NCBI RefSeq assembly: GCF_963678245.1
Contig: NZ_OY782767.1
Coordinates: 1-64,000, forward strand
From: an uncultured Sunxiuqinia sp.
GTDB lineage: Bacteria > Bacteroidota > Bacteroidia > Bacteroidales > Prolixibacteraceae
Direction of reading: 5' to 3'
DNA: 64,000 nt
The translations under genes were made by a program, and so were the position numbers. Of the stretch, positions 7,402-15,822 are shown one piece after another. Under the pieces are notes generated by a model, which was not told where the DNA came from, did not search any database, and saw only the letters and a list, made by a program, of their open reading frames with translations. Numbering within the stretch: position 1 is the first letter of the stretch; each line of letters begins with the position of its first letter.

Positions 7402-9323
7402 GCTGTATTTCTTTCTTTCAGTATAAAATCTTTGTTCTTTTCACTAAATCGTAGTTTTATTTTGTCTTTATAATGTTCAGGATATTTTTCCTCTCCAGTT
7501 GTTAGTAGAATTTGGAATTTACCTAATTCATCAGATTCTTTATTTTTAGATAGCTTAAGAGCCAACTCTAATAATTCAAGGTCATGTTTAAGGTTGTCAT
7601 CGTCAATTCCTGCTGTTTCAGGGGTGTCAAGTAAAAGAAATCCTGGATGTTTTACGGATTTCAATTTTAAGGATAAACTAAGAATTGTGTAATAATACAT
7701 CATTCGTTTAGGAACATCTGCACTCTTATTTTTGTATTCACCTTCATCAATGAAGGGCATATATTCTTCATCAATTTGTGCACTATTACAATTACATGAT
7801 GATTTTTGCATCAATTCGTTGTAAATTATATTGAATTCCTTAATGGTCTTTTCATTTCCTTTTTCAAATCTAAATTTCAATTGATTAAATTCTTGGTTTA
7901 CTTTCTTGTAATCGCGATTTTTGCTTTCGAAATCATTATTTAATTGGCGCTTTCTTTTAGTCAATTCTAGCTCATTCTCATTTTCTAAAATTTCTTTTTT
8001 TACTTCATTTATTTTTTCATTTAAAGAATCTACAAACTGAGAATTTCCAGAATATTCAATTGCATTTATTACTGAACGTAGCTTCTGTTTTAAATCGTTT
8101 GAATATGAAGTGTTTTTATCAATTGAGTATCTAAGTTTTTTAATTTCTTCGTCATATGATGTCAAAGCAACCTGAATTGTTGCCAAACTTTTTTCTTTAT
8201 GTTTCAAAATCTCAGTATACTCAGATGCGCTATAGACAAATTTCTCATATTTATCTTTACTAAACTCTTCTCCGCATATACAAAAACCTTCCTTTTTGGG
8301 CTTTTTTGTCATGCAGAATGGGCAAACCTCCATTGAGAATAGATTTAATTTCTCGTGCGTAAATATTGTCTTTTTTATCTCAGATATCTCTTCTGTGAGG
8401 TTTGTATGTAGCTTTCTAATTTTTGAAACTTCAGATTGATATGTTTCCATTTGTACAGTATCTTCAGATACTTTTAAATCAAGATTTATTAGGTCTGACT
8501 GTATTTGAGCTAAGTGTTCCGTTTTTTCATCAACCTTTGTATTTGTCTTTTGATATAAATCTCTTTCTGCTATAAGCTTTTCAAGTTGGCGGTTAAATTC
8601 ATCAATCTTATCTTCAAGTTCATCTCTATCATCTGATACTCTTGGATACATTTCGATGAAGTCTGTTAATCTTGATTTTGATGCATCCTTTAATTTTTGA
8701 AATTTCTTTAGTTCATCCAGTTTTTTGTAATATTCAATTGATGAAATACCCAACATTATTTCAAAAGTTGACTTTCTAATTATTGATGAATCTGCTATAA
8801 AATTATCTGCTGGTGGAGATTTAAATATTCTGCGTGGTTCAGTGTCTTGGTCATAACAAAGCAGCCTGTATAAATCACTAAAATTAAAGTACCACGTATT
8901 GACCCCCAAGTTTAATTCGAAAACCGGTATCGAAAGTTTTTTTAATAACCAATCAGAAAATATAAATGGAGCATGTTCTTTATGCCTGTTTATAGGAAAT
9001 TTATTTACCGTTTCCCCATCTGATATGAAAATTTCATTTTGATTAATAAACCTTTTTATAGAATACTCAACTGCATTAATTTGAATATCTATCTCAACAA
9101 AGTTATTTTTGTCATCAAGTATTTTTGAATACTTTTCTCTTTTCTCATTATCATTAAAAGGCTTTACTGTTCCGCCTAACCCATACTCTATAAAATAGGA
9201 AAATGTACTTTTCCCTGAACCATTGTCGCCAACTATGATGTTTACACCTTCATCAAATTCTGGTGATTCAAAATAATATTGCTCACCATAATACCGTACT
9301 TGTTTTATTATTAAATTTCCCAC
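7386..9323 (-). CDS. ABC/Rad50-type ATPase of an ABC-three-component (ABC-3C) conflict system (cassette H)
   Basis: A 645-residue SMC/Rad50-like ATPase. The N-terminus reads MGNLIIKQVRYYGEQYYF with Walker A GDNGSGKST at residues 32-40. A long coiled coil follows (about 195-500), interrupted near residues 334-352 by CPFC and CICG pairs, a zinc-ribbon-like or zinc-hook-like insertion. The C-terminal nucleotide-binding half contains GFLLLDTPE (Walker B). It is the last gene of a three-gene unit, overlapping the preceding gene by 13 bases. In ABC-3C systems this ATPase is thought to sense invasive nucleic acid and drive an effector; that is family-level knowledge. It ends inside the junction site. 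Confidence 0.85.
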   Translation of the reverse strand: MGNLIIKQVRYYGEQYYFESPEFDEGVNIIVGDNGSGKSTFSYFIEYGLGGTVKPFNDNEKREKYSKILDDKNNFVEIDIQINAVEYSIKRFINQNEIFISDGETVNKFPINRHKEHAPFIFSDWLLKKLSIPVFELNLGVNTWYFNFSDLYRLLCYDQDTEPRRIFKSPPADNFIADSSIIRKSTFEIMLGISSIEYYKKLDELKKFQKLKDASKSRLTDFIEMYPRVSDDRDELEDKIDEFNRQLEKLIAERDLYQKTNTKVDEKTEHLAQIQSDLINLDLKVSEDTVQMETYQSEVSKIRKLHTNLTEEISEIKKTIFTHEKLNLFSMEVCPFCMTKKPKKEGFCICGEEFSKDKYEKFVYSASEYTEILKHKEKSLATIQVALTSYDEEIKKLRYSIDKNTSYSNDLKQKLRSVINAIEYSGNSQFVDSLNEKINEVKKEILENENELELTKRKRQLNNDFESKNRDYKKVNQEFNQLKFRFEKGNEKTIKEFNIIYNELMQKSSCNCNSAQIDEEYMPFIDEGEYKNKSADVPKRMMYYYTILSLSLKLKSVKHPGFLLLDTPETAGIDDDNLKHDLELLELALKLSKNKESDELGKFQILLTTGEEKYPEHYKDKIKLRFSEKNKDFILKERNTADNKL

Positions 9324-9811
9324 GTGAGTATATTATTTGAGGTAAATAACTTGTCAACTAATGTTTTTACAGTTAAAATATTTAAATGACTTGCATGTTT
9401 TTTTATCATTTTAATATTGTCAATTTCCTTTTTAAACATCTTCTTATCGAAGAACTCCGATGGAATCTCTTCTAAATTTAGCCAGATGTCAAATGAATTA
9501 CTCACGGAATTTATAGAAACATCAATAAAATTGTGATTTCTGAGTACAACCAAAAGATGTGATATAAGCTGTTTTTTTAGTTGCGCCTTGGAGTATATGC
9601 TTGCCAATTCATCTCTTGTATATTCGGTAATATTTCCACCCGAGTTAATAAATTCAATCAAATATGCTACTTTCCTGAAATCCTTAAACTTTCGGTCAGG
9701 GGATGTGCATTTTAATGAATACAGAAGAATTATTAGATTATAAGTAAGGAAATTATAATCTTCCTTCTGAATAAACATCATACGCTTTTTTGCAAATGCC
9801 TTATTTTTCAT
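9311..9811 (-). CDS. Middle component of the ABC-3C system (cassette H)
   Basis: A 166-residue helical protein (MKNKAFAKKRMMFIQKEDYNFLTYNLIILLYSL), compatible with a winged-helix-like fold. It has the size and position of the 'middle component' proteins that link the ATPase to the third component in ABC-3C loci. Sequence alone would not identify it; the call rests on its place between a SMEK-type gene and a Rad50-like ATPase and on tight coupling (4-base ATGA overlap upstream at 9808-9811, 13-base overlap downstream). It contains NIIDVSINSVSNSFDIWLNLEEIPSEFF-like strand/helix alternation. Confidence 0.65.
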   Translation of the reverse strand: MKNKAFAKKRMMFIQKEDYNFLTYNLIILLYSLKCTSPDRKFKDFRKVAYLIEFINSGGNITEYTRDELASIYSKAQLKKQLISHLLVVLRNHNFIDVSINSVSNSFDIWLNLEEIPSEFFDKKMFKKEIDNIKMIKKHASHLNILTVKTLVDKLFTSNNILTWEI

Positions 9812-10758
9812 GTGTAAATTCCTTCTTCATCAAATGATAAATAACACTCATCGATTAATGCTAATACAACTTTTCTTAAAATATCTCTATTTCTTAAAGG
9901 ATAAATATAGTCTTGAGATTTGTCCTCAATTATTTTAAATGCTCTTTCGGTGTATCTTTCAATTAATGCAGTTAGTTCGATAGTTGATAATTCGCCGTCG
10001 TCTTGATTCTCAACGAAATCAATAAGCTCATCTTGACATACTTCAAAGATTCGATATTTCATTGCACTTATTACCCTTTCTGAGTGTCGGGAAAGCTCAA
10101 CCTTCCCTGATGCAATATCCCGGCAATATTTTTTTATTCGTACTTCTTTGACAGTTGAACTTGCAGATTTTAATTTGTCAGTAATATTTCTAATATCGGT
10201 TGGATTTGTTTTTTCCCATTCTTCGATAGCAGTTAAATCATCTTTTTTAATTATGTCTGGAATATTAGATATAATATCACGATTTAAAAGTTCTGAAATT
10301 TCACCAAGACGATTAAGATTTGAAAATGGCATGATATTCAACAATTTTGATAAATCCCATTCTTCAAATTCAAACTTGTCTTTTATTATTTCCTCAAAGC
10401 CAGTATTTCTTTTTGGTTTCTTTATTCGGCAATACAGAATTACAACTTTAGCGTAATCCTCGTTTTTATATTTATTAAGAGTTTCGACAACTTTTTTTCT
10501 TTTTATAGTGGATGTTACCTGAATTGCAATATCATTTTTATCATCACCTAAATCAATTGCAGTATAGTTGCCTTCAAGTTCTGAATTAAGGTTCTTGAAT
10601 TTTCTGTCCGTGTATATAAAATTCAGAAGTTCACAGAACGTATCTTCAGTATTTATATTGATGTCGTGCAAATTTAAACTGCTAGATAATTCAACCTTTT
10701 TCACTAAATGCGTAAATGCATCAAGTATTATTTTTTTATGATAATCTCTCTCTGACAT
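9808..10758 (-). CDS. SMEK-domain component of the ABC-3C system (cassette H)
   Basis: A 316-residue protein. The N-terminal 130 residues match the SMEK domain seen in conflict systems: LHDININTEDTFCELLNFIY, then AIDLGDDKNDIAIQVTSTIKRKKVVETL. This looks like a nuclease-fold core (D...QVTS) related to restriction-endonuclease-like sensors/effectors. The C-terminal half is helical (about 165-310) and resembles the ABC-3C C-terminal module. It is the first gene of the three-gene unit and overlaps the next by 4 bases. The start ATG is about 41 bases from the junction core at 10799. It is probably the effector or target-recognition subunit; the specific activity is not known. Confidence 0.75.
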   Translation of the reverse strand: MSERDYHKKIILDAFTHLVKKVELSSSLNLHDININTEDTFCELLNFIYTDRKFKNLNSELEGNYTAIDLGDDKNDIAIQVTSTIKRKKVVETLNKYKNEDYAKVVILYCRIKKPKRNTGFEEIIKDKFEFEEWDLSKLLNIMPFSNLNRLGEISELLNRDIISNIPDIIKKDDLTAIEEWEKTNPTDIRNITDKLKSASSTVKEVRIKKYCRDIASGKVELSRHSERVISAMKYRIFEVCQDELIDFVENQDDGELSTIELTALIERYTERAFKIIEDKSQDYIYPLRNRDILRKVVLALIDECYLSFDEEGIYT

Positions 10759-10798
10759 TATTTATTGAATTTATGCATTAGGTCGTTTTTAATATTGC

Positions 10799-10988
10799 CG
10801 ATAACGGTTGGTGTATGTGGAATGCGGGATTAAAAGTGATGAACTTTCAAAACCGCACGGAGCCAATTCGTTTATTCAGTATTTCAAATTTTCCGTCAAT
10901 CGTCAAAGACGAATTGGCGGTGTTGCAACAACGAGCCGCAGCCGCAAAAACCGCTGAAACCCGCATTACATATGACACTTTGTTACCA
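10799..10988. repeat. Enlarged attC-like cassette junction site 8
   Basis: 190 bp from CGATAAC (10799-10805) to GTTACCA (10982-10988), about 55 bp longer than every other site. GTGTATGTGGAATGCGGG pairs imperfectly with CCCGCATTACATATGACAC. An additional internal hairpin is made by GCCAATTCGT (about 10862-10871) and ACGAATTGGC (about 10910-10919). It has no coding sequence. Confidence 0.75.
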
Positions 10989-11006
10989 AACGTATTTTTC
11001 TTTTTA

Positions 11007-11288
11007 TCATTTATTATCTTGATTTAAATAGAAATATTTTAATCTGATTTTATTAAGAAGAATAACATAAATAATTGTCAGAGGAATAGAAAAGATAATA
11101 TTTGAAAGGATATCTGCCGGAGTAAATAGTCCACAAATAATTACAATAATTGCTGTGCCATAAACATTAAAACACCAATTGATTTGTTTTTTCTTTTCCA
11201 CATTGTTGAAATACAATTTTATATTTCGAATTATTCCAATTGCAATTATCATTAACGATAGAAAAATCTCAGCTCCACTTAGTAACAT
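11007..11288 (-). CDS. Small membrane protein (cassette I, third gene)
   Basis: A 93-residue protein with three likely membrane helices (LSLMIIAIGIIRNIKLYF, YGTAIIVIICGLFT, NIIFSIPLTIIYVILLN). No motif identifies a family. It ends 19 bases from the junction core. With two more small membrane proteins in the same orientation it forms a three-gene cassette whose ends (10982-10996 and about 11928-11942) pair in 14 of 15 positions. Confidence 0.6.
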   Translation of the reverse strand: MLLSGAEIFLSLMIIAIGIIRNIKLYFNNVEKKKQINWCFNVYGTAIIVIICGLFTPADILSNIIFSIPLTIIYVILLNKIRLKYFYLNQDNK

Positions 11289-11321
11289 ATTTTAAATTTA
11301 GATTCTTTATTCTAATATTTC

Positions 11322-11552
11322 CTAAATATCTAATACAATAAATAAAATTAGGTATAATACCATTAATACAGATGCTGCTATACGTATAGTATTAAAAAGC
11401 CGTTTAGAAATCAATTCTTTAATACAAAAAGGTATAAATAGCACTGCCATTAAAGCATAAAAGATAAAATCACCATTTTTAAAATATGCAACAATTGCAA
11501 GTGAAATTAATATTGCTGATAGTGCAACCCAATAAAAATCAATCTTTTTCAT
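11322..11552 (-). CDS. Small membrane protein (cassette I, second gene)
   Basis: A 76-residue protein with three hydrophobic stretches (FYWVALSAILISLAIVAYF, FIFYALMAVLFIPFCI, IRIAASVLMVLYLILFIV) and only short loops. The family is not recognised. It lies 33 bases from its downstream neighbour; its size and hydrophobicity resemble the two flanking genes, so the three may be diverged copies or subunits of one membrane complex. That is inference. Confidence 0.6.
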   Translation of the reverse strand: MKKIDFYWVALSAILISLAIVAYFKNGDFIFYALMAVLFIPFCIKELISKRLFNTIRIAASVLMVLYLILFIVLDI

Positions 11553-11629
11553 ATTGTTTGTTTTGCAATAAAACCGTTAAATCTTATTGAATTCTTAATT
11601 CGCAAATTATGTTTCAAATTATCATTATT

Positions 11630-11881
11630 TTAAATTAACCATTTCACAGCACTATAAATCACAAAACAAATTGGTATGATATAGGACAAATAATTCAAAG
11701 ATTTTTTTAGTTTCCGATTCTTTATTTGCAATGCAACAAAAGTCAATAAATATCCAAATGATATTGATAAAATAATCAATCCAAGAAGATATTTGCTTTC
11801 TTGTTTTATTATTATCGAGATGCCAAATAGTAAAGTGGCAAGTGAATAAATTAAATGTTTGTACTTTAAATAAAATTTCAT
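11630..11881 (-). CDS. Small membrane protein (cassette I, first gene)
   Basis: An 83-residue protein with three predicted membrane helices (HLIYSLATLLFGISIII, YLLGLIILSISFGYLLTFVAL, LNYLSYIIPICFVIYSAVKWLI). The family is not recognised. It is the most upstream gene of the cassette, 55 bases from the junction core at 11936. The gap of 77 bases to the next gene holds no obvious hairpin. Confidence 0.6.
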   Translation of the reverse strand: MKFYLKYKHLIYSLATLLFGISIIIKQESKYLLGLIILSISFGYLLTFVALQIKNRKLKKSLNYLSYIIPICFVIYSAVKWLI

Positions 11882-11935
11882 TTCAGTTATAATTTCATTG
11901 TTAATTTGTCATGAGCAACTCTTTTTCAATATGTT

Positions 11936-12067
11936 TGGTAACGGAAAATTGTATGAGTAGTGGCAGATTGCGTGATAGTTTCCTGTCAAACCGCTACGCA
12001 GTTTGAGCGGGATACAAACCTTGATATTTAGCACTTCCCCTGCCATTACTTATACAAAATGTTATGA
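11936..12067. repeat. attC-like cassette junction site 9
   Basis: 132 bp from TGGTAAC (11936-11942) to GTTATGA (12061-12067). TTGTATGAGTAGTGGCAG pairs with CTGCCATTACTTATACAA; the two exceptions are G opposite T, five bases apart, exactly as in sites 5, 11 and 13. The centre holds CAAACCGC TACGCA GTTTGAGCGG. Confidence 0.85.
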
Positions 12068-13371
12068 GCTGCCTTTTCTATTTTTATATATTTTATTTCT
12101 CCTTTTCTCTTCACTAAACTTAATCCATTTTCATTTAATAACTCAATCCATTTATCTACACTTGAGCTTTCATCGTTAATTGAAATGTTTAATGCAAACT
12201 CTCCTTTAATATTAGTCGTAACTGGAAAGTAGATTTTTTTATCTTGCTGATTCCAATATTTATTGTCCTGCAAAAAAACAATTTGCTTCTCAATCAATGC
12301 AGCGATTGATTCAGCAGTATAAATATTGCTGGTTGTAAGTTCCTTAAACGATTGTGATGTACTTCCCGTTATCTTGATTGTTGAATTTGGTACGGTAACA
12401 ATCTTATTTTCCTTTAAATCAATGTCTATAAGTTCATAATAGGTAATTTCTTTTTCGATAATCTCTGTTTTTAGCCCCCAAACACTATTTAGTTGATTGA
12501 TAAGTATTTCTTTAAAATCACCTACCAAATTTGAACAAGAGAAATTCATTTTATAGCGGTAGTTAGGAAGACTTGAATTTAAATAATTCAAATTTCTATC
12601 ATAAATAAACCGTGATGTCGGAATATTGTCGAATGCATACTGATATATCTGCAACGCATTTTTTCCTGCAATTACACAACCATTAATTGTTTCTATAGTA
12701 TCAAAATATGCTTTTCCGGTGTAGCCTGTTATTATTTGGAGAGGTATGTCCTTATTGCAAGTTTCTTCAATATAGTTTCTTTCGCCTAGTTCATGTCTCT
12801 GTAGTTCAAATGTTATTAAGGAATTTTTATTATTGTCTTTTCTTAATTGAGAAGGGACAAAATTCTTTTTTGTTGGTAAATTGACCTGATGGTCATTATT
12901 TAGTTCGGTAAGGATTTGTTCAGTTACATAACCAGGATATGTTTGGGCATTGATTTGTCCTTTTTTATCAATTAGTATTGTATGTGGAATCCCAGAGTGC
13001 GGAAATATCTCCGACAGTAACTTCTCTCCGTCATAAATAAAGTCAAAAGGGAAGTCATTTCTTGTGATAAATTCAACTGTTTTGTCAAATCGATCACTAG
13101 AGACACAAACAACCTTTAGTGAATTCGGAAATTTACTTTGTAACGCTTTCAGATGCCCCATTCCTTCAATACAAGGACCGCACCAAGTCTCCCAGAATTC
13201 AATTATAGTAATCTTGCCTTTTGTTTGGTCTATAAAATCATAATTGACACACACGCCATTCTTGATTTGTTTGAATTCCGTGCTCCCAACTTTGTTTCCA
13301 ATTTCGGTTTTTTGTCCAAATGTTAATAGAATTGAAAAAAATAATAAGGAAATGGTTGTGATTATTTTCAT
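12046..13371 (-). CDS. TlpA-like thioredoxin-fold periplasmic protein with an extra C-terminal region (cassette J)
   Basis: A 441-residue protein from the ATG at 13371 (MKIITTISLLFFSILLTFGQ), which gives a signal peptide; the longer in-frame start at 13509 lies within a junction site and is rejected. Residues about 50-160 are a TlpA/ResA-type thioredoxin domain with the redox pair C64-x-x-C67 in ETWCGPC and a GIPHTILIDKKG loop with cis-proline. It is likely a periplasmic thiol-disulfide reductant or thiol peroxidase-like protein. The rest (about 200-441) resembles the TIGR03435/DUF3738 type that sometimes follows TlpA domains in Bacteroidota; I am not certain. The reading frame runs about 20 bases past the core into the junction site. 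Confidence 0.8.
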   Translation of the reverse strand: MKIITTISLLFFSILLTFGQKTEIGNKVGSTEFKQIKNGVCVNYDFIDQTKGKITIIEFWETWCGPCIEGMGHLKALQSKFPNSLKVVCVSSDRFDKTVEFITRNDFPFDFIYDGEKLLSEIFPHSGIPHTILIDKKGQINAQTYPGYVTEQILTELNNDHQVNLPTKKNFVPSQLRKDNNKNSLITFELQRHELGERNYIEETCNKDIPLQIITGYTGKAYFDTIETINGCVIAGKNALQIYQYAFDNIPTSRFIYDRNLNYLNSSLPNYRYKMNFSCSNLVGDFKEILINQLNSVWGLKTEIIEKEITYYELIDIDLKENKIVTVPNSTIKITGSTSQSFKELTTSNIYTAESIAALIEKQIVFLQDNKYWNQQDKKIYFPVTTNIKGEFALNISINDESSSVDKWIELLNENGLSLVKRKGEIKYIKIEKAAHNILYK

Positions 13372-13397
13372 AGTTTGCTGTTTTGTTTTAAGGTTGC

Positions 13398-13533
13398 CCA
13401 TAACGGTAAATTGTAAGTTGTCGGTGTGGATTTCGCAGAGCGTCAGCGTCCGTTTACGGACATGACGGTCAAGAAAGGTGCAGCGACGATGGCGTATTAC
13501 AAACACCACACTGCAATTTACAAAATGTTGTGG
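13398..13533. repeat. attC-like cassette junction site 10
   Basis: 136 bp from CCATAAC (13398-13404) to GTTGTGG (13527-13533). TTGTAAGTTGTCGGTGTGG pairs with CCACACTGCAATTTACAA with the conserved G/T position and the extra left-arm base. The interior (GCGTCAGCGTCC, GACATGACGGTC) is shared with site 4. Confidence 0.85.
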
Positions 13534-13539
13534 GTAGTT

Positions 13540-14112
13540 TTATAATCCTTTTATTTTGTAAATAGTTGAATTATTACTAATTAATTTATAGACACCTATA
13601 CCTTTAATTAGTATAATTTCTTGAAATCTATTGTTTTCTAAACTATTAATTGAAATAACATTATCATAAGCAATTCCGTCAATTAAGACAGAGTTTTTAA
13701 AAGTTGAAAAGTCCGATTTTGGACTGCCATAAAAAGTGTCTGCTAATTTGCCAATCAAAATATCAAAATCCATAAGTGAATCAGGCATATTTTCACTGGT
13801 TAAAATATCTATGCTAAGATTAACATATTTTGAAGAATCAGTCTCAGTTTTAATATACTTGTTTGAGTGACAATATGAATAGTCATCGGACCAGCTTGTA
13901 TAATAACTATCTGAAGTTGAAATCTCAACAATAGGTAAAACAATTGTGTCTATCTGCGAGATAAGAAATAAAGTATCGCCATAATTATATGGAAGCCAAC
14001 TTTCTTTGTTTTCAGGAAAAGAGGCACATTCAATTCTTGCGCATCCAGATGAAATTATTAGATATGGAAGTATTAAAATGAATGTGATTTTGAAAATGTC
14101 TTTTCGAATCAT
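13540..14112 (-). CDS. Hypothetical lipoprotein (cassette K)
   Basis: A 190-residue protein with a lipoprotein signal peptide: hydrophobic FILILPYLIISSG followed by Cys in a lipobox-like SSGC at about residues 21-24. It should be lipid-anchored. The mature region is strand-rich and Ser/Asp/Tyr-rich, ending IKGIGVYKLISNNSTIYKIKGL, as in many Bacteroidota outer-surface lipoproteins. I do not recognise the family. The stop is 7 bases from the junction core; the 123 bases upstream of the start are larger than usual for the array and could hold a promoter. Confidence 0.65.
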   Translation of the reverse strand: MIRKDIFKITFILILPYLIISSGCARIECASFPENKESWLPYNYGDTLFLISQIDTIVLPIVEISTSDSYYTSWSDDYSYCHSNKYIKTETDSSKYVNLSIDILTSENMPDSLMDFDILIGKLADTFYGSPKSDFSTFKNSVLIDGIAYDNVISINSLENNRFQEIILIKGIGVYKLISNNSTIYKIKGL

Positions 14113-14235
14113 TTTATCAATAGTCGTTTTAGAAATTATACTTCATAAAAGCTTTGCTACTGTTAAAGATATTTAATTTTAATAATTATAAATCTAGAAA
14201 ATAACCTTTGTTGGTAGTAGGTTCGCAAAAATTAC

Positions 14236-14366
14236 CCACAACGGCATCGGCTATGAGTAGTTGCGTGGGTTAGCAATTAACTTTGCAAGTACACACCAAA
14301 CTGAAAATCCGCGAGGATTTTCAGAAGTAGGCGAGAACAAGCAATTACTTATAGCCATTGTTGTGG
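14236..14366. repeat. attC-like cassette junction site 11
   Basis: 131 bp from CCACAAC (14236-14242) to GTTGTGG (14360-14366); the two cores are exact reverse complements. GGCTATGAGTAGTTGC pairs with GCAATTACTTATAGCC, with two G/T positions five bases apart. The centre is a strong hairpin, CTGAAAATCC GCGA GGATTTTCAG. Confidence 0.85.
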
Positions 14367-15568
14367 TGCGTTTTTAACACTCCTCCCCATTCCGATTTAT
14401 TTTTTAATAATAACAGACTTGGATAAATACAACTTAATAAATATTCTTCCATACAAATCTTAAATGAAGTTTGAAAAACTGCAATTGCAACTGGCAAATT
14501 CCCCATTACAACTCCTGCAACTCCTCCTTGAAGAGCTGATACTATAGCGCACTTTTCTAGTGCGGAACGGATTATTAGCCCCAAATTAGTTGGAACTACA
14601 TAATGTGCATAAAGTACTAAAGAAACTGTTCGAGTATAAAGTTTAGGGTAAACTATTGTAATTTTTGAGCATCCAATTTTAATGGTTTTTCTTTTCCATT
14701 CTATTTTAAATTCTGGCCATCTTAATAAGGTTAATATCTTCTTAGTATAAGGTTTGACACCTGGGTCTTTTTTACAATCTAAATCTATGATTACATCAGT
14801 TATTTCTTGTCCAATCTGTCTTGCAACATTAATATCTTCAGGGTCATCAACGTCTTGAACATTCGAATTTTCTTCAGGTTCAATATAAATTTTGGAATCT
14901 AATTCGATTAATCCTAAACGTGAATCTTTTACCCAATCTGAATATGGTATTCTCGTGTTGTCATTATTTATATCAACTTCAACTGATCGAGTTTCACGAT
15001 CACGACAATATTTTTCATACAAAGCCTCTTCTTGAGCTTTATTCCTTGATGTTGGAATATCTCCAACTTTTTCCAAAGTCATTGTTGAAATGACTTTGAA
15101 CATAGAAGAATTTATTTCTTGATTAGCATTGTTTAGAATCCAGTCCTCAATATTTGGGTTGTCAGTAGCATTGTAAAGATTAAAAAGGCGTCGGCATTCA
15201 TCAATTACACTTTGGTTTAAATCACTTTTGAGAAGCAAATAATAGCTACAATTTAAATTTAGTATCTGTGTTCTGGCTTCTTGTATCTTTATTATTCCTT
15301 TTCTTGTTTTTGGCGAATTGACTTCGCAATCGTGGTGGTCATAATCCCCAAGTGCTTGTTCTACTGCAAATCGTTTCGTAACAAGGAAAGGTATTTCTTC
15401 TGTTTGAGAGGGATTTGGATTAATACGAGAATCAAGTTCTTCGTCTTTTAATTCAAATCCACTTGGGATGTCAAAATTTTGCTGATAGTTTCTATTTGAA
15501 TCCTTTTCATCAATGAGAAATTTTTGAATTTCTTTTTTTCGGAAATCTATTGAAATGTCTAAATTCAT
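14345..15568 (-). CDS. Hypothetical protein, 407 residues (cassette L)
   Basis: A mostly acidic, helical protein. The N-terminal three quarters are soluble and charged. The C-terminal 100 residues contain hydrophobic, Ala/Gly-rich segments (LEKCAIVSALQGGVAGVVMG, LPVAIAVFQTSFKICMEE, YLLSCIYPSLLLLKN) that could insert in a membrane. That layout resembles some bacterial toxins or effectors, but no catalytic motif is visible and I do not recognise the family. The reading frame runs through the junction core, the stop codon lying 15 bases inside the site. Confidence 0.6.
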   Translation of the reverse strand: MNLDISIDFRKKEIQKFLIDEKDSNRNYQQNFDIPSGFELKDEELDSRINPNPSQTEEIPFLVTKRFAVEQALGDYDHHDCEVNSPKTRKGIIKIQEARTQILNLNCSYYLLLKSDLNQSVIDECRRLFNLYNATDNPNIEDWILNNANQEINSSMFKVISTMTLEKVGDIPTSRNKAQEEALYEKYCRDRETRSVEVDINNDNTRIPYSDWVKDSRLGLIELDSKIYIEPEENSNVQDVDDPEDINVARQIGQEITDVIIDLDCKKDPGVKPYTKKILTLLRWPEFKIEWKRKTIKIGCSKITIVYPKLYTRTVSLVLYAHYVVPTNLGLIIRSALEKCAIVSALQGGVAGVVMGNLPVAIAVFQTSFKICMEEYLLSCIYPSLLLLKNKSEWGGVLKTHHNNGYK

Positions 15569-15674
15569 AATTTGTGATTTTAAATTGGTTAATAAAATTA
15601 GCTATAATCGATTATAGTTCAAATACCTAATTAGGGGTAAATTATTTAGCGCAAGATGCTTTTTTTCAAATGCA

Positions 15675-15807
15675 CCACAACGGTTGGTACATGTTGTCGG
15701 GGCGGATTTCGGGGAGCGTTCCTGTCCGAAGGACACGGAACTGCGATGCGAGAATCCGCAGTTGGCGCACCACCAAACCCCGCCCTGCAATATGTACTGT
15801 GTTATGG
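15675..15807. repeat. attC-like cassette junction site 12
   Basis: 133 bp from CCACAAC (15675-15681) to GTTATGG (15801-15807). Nearly identical in its interior to site 6 (TGTTGTCGGGGCGGATTTC, TGTCCGAAGGACA, CGCCCTGCAATATGTA). The left and right cores belong to different cassettes (CCACAAC against GTTATGG), as expected if cores travel with cassettes. Confidence 0.85.
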
Positions 15808-15822
15808 GCTGCCTTTTATTTA

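Noticed and set aside
10815-11027. Plus-strand 70-codon frame in site 8
   Set aside because: It lies entirely in the palindromic junction, on the strand opposite to all array genes.
13372-13509. TlpA-like gene start at 13509
   Set aside because: The extension is translated junction site 10 and would hide the signal peptide at MKIITT.
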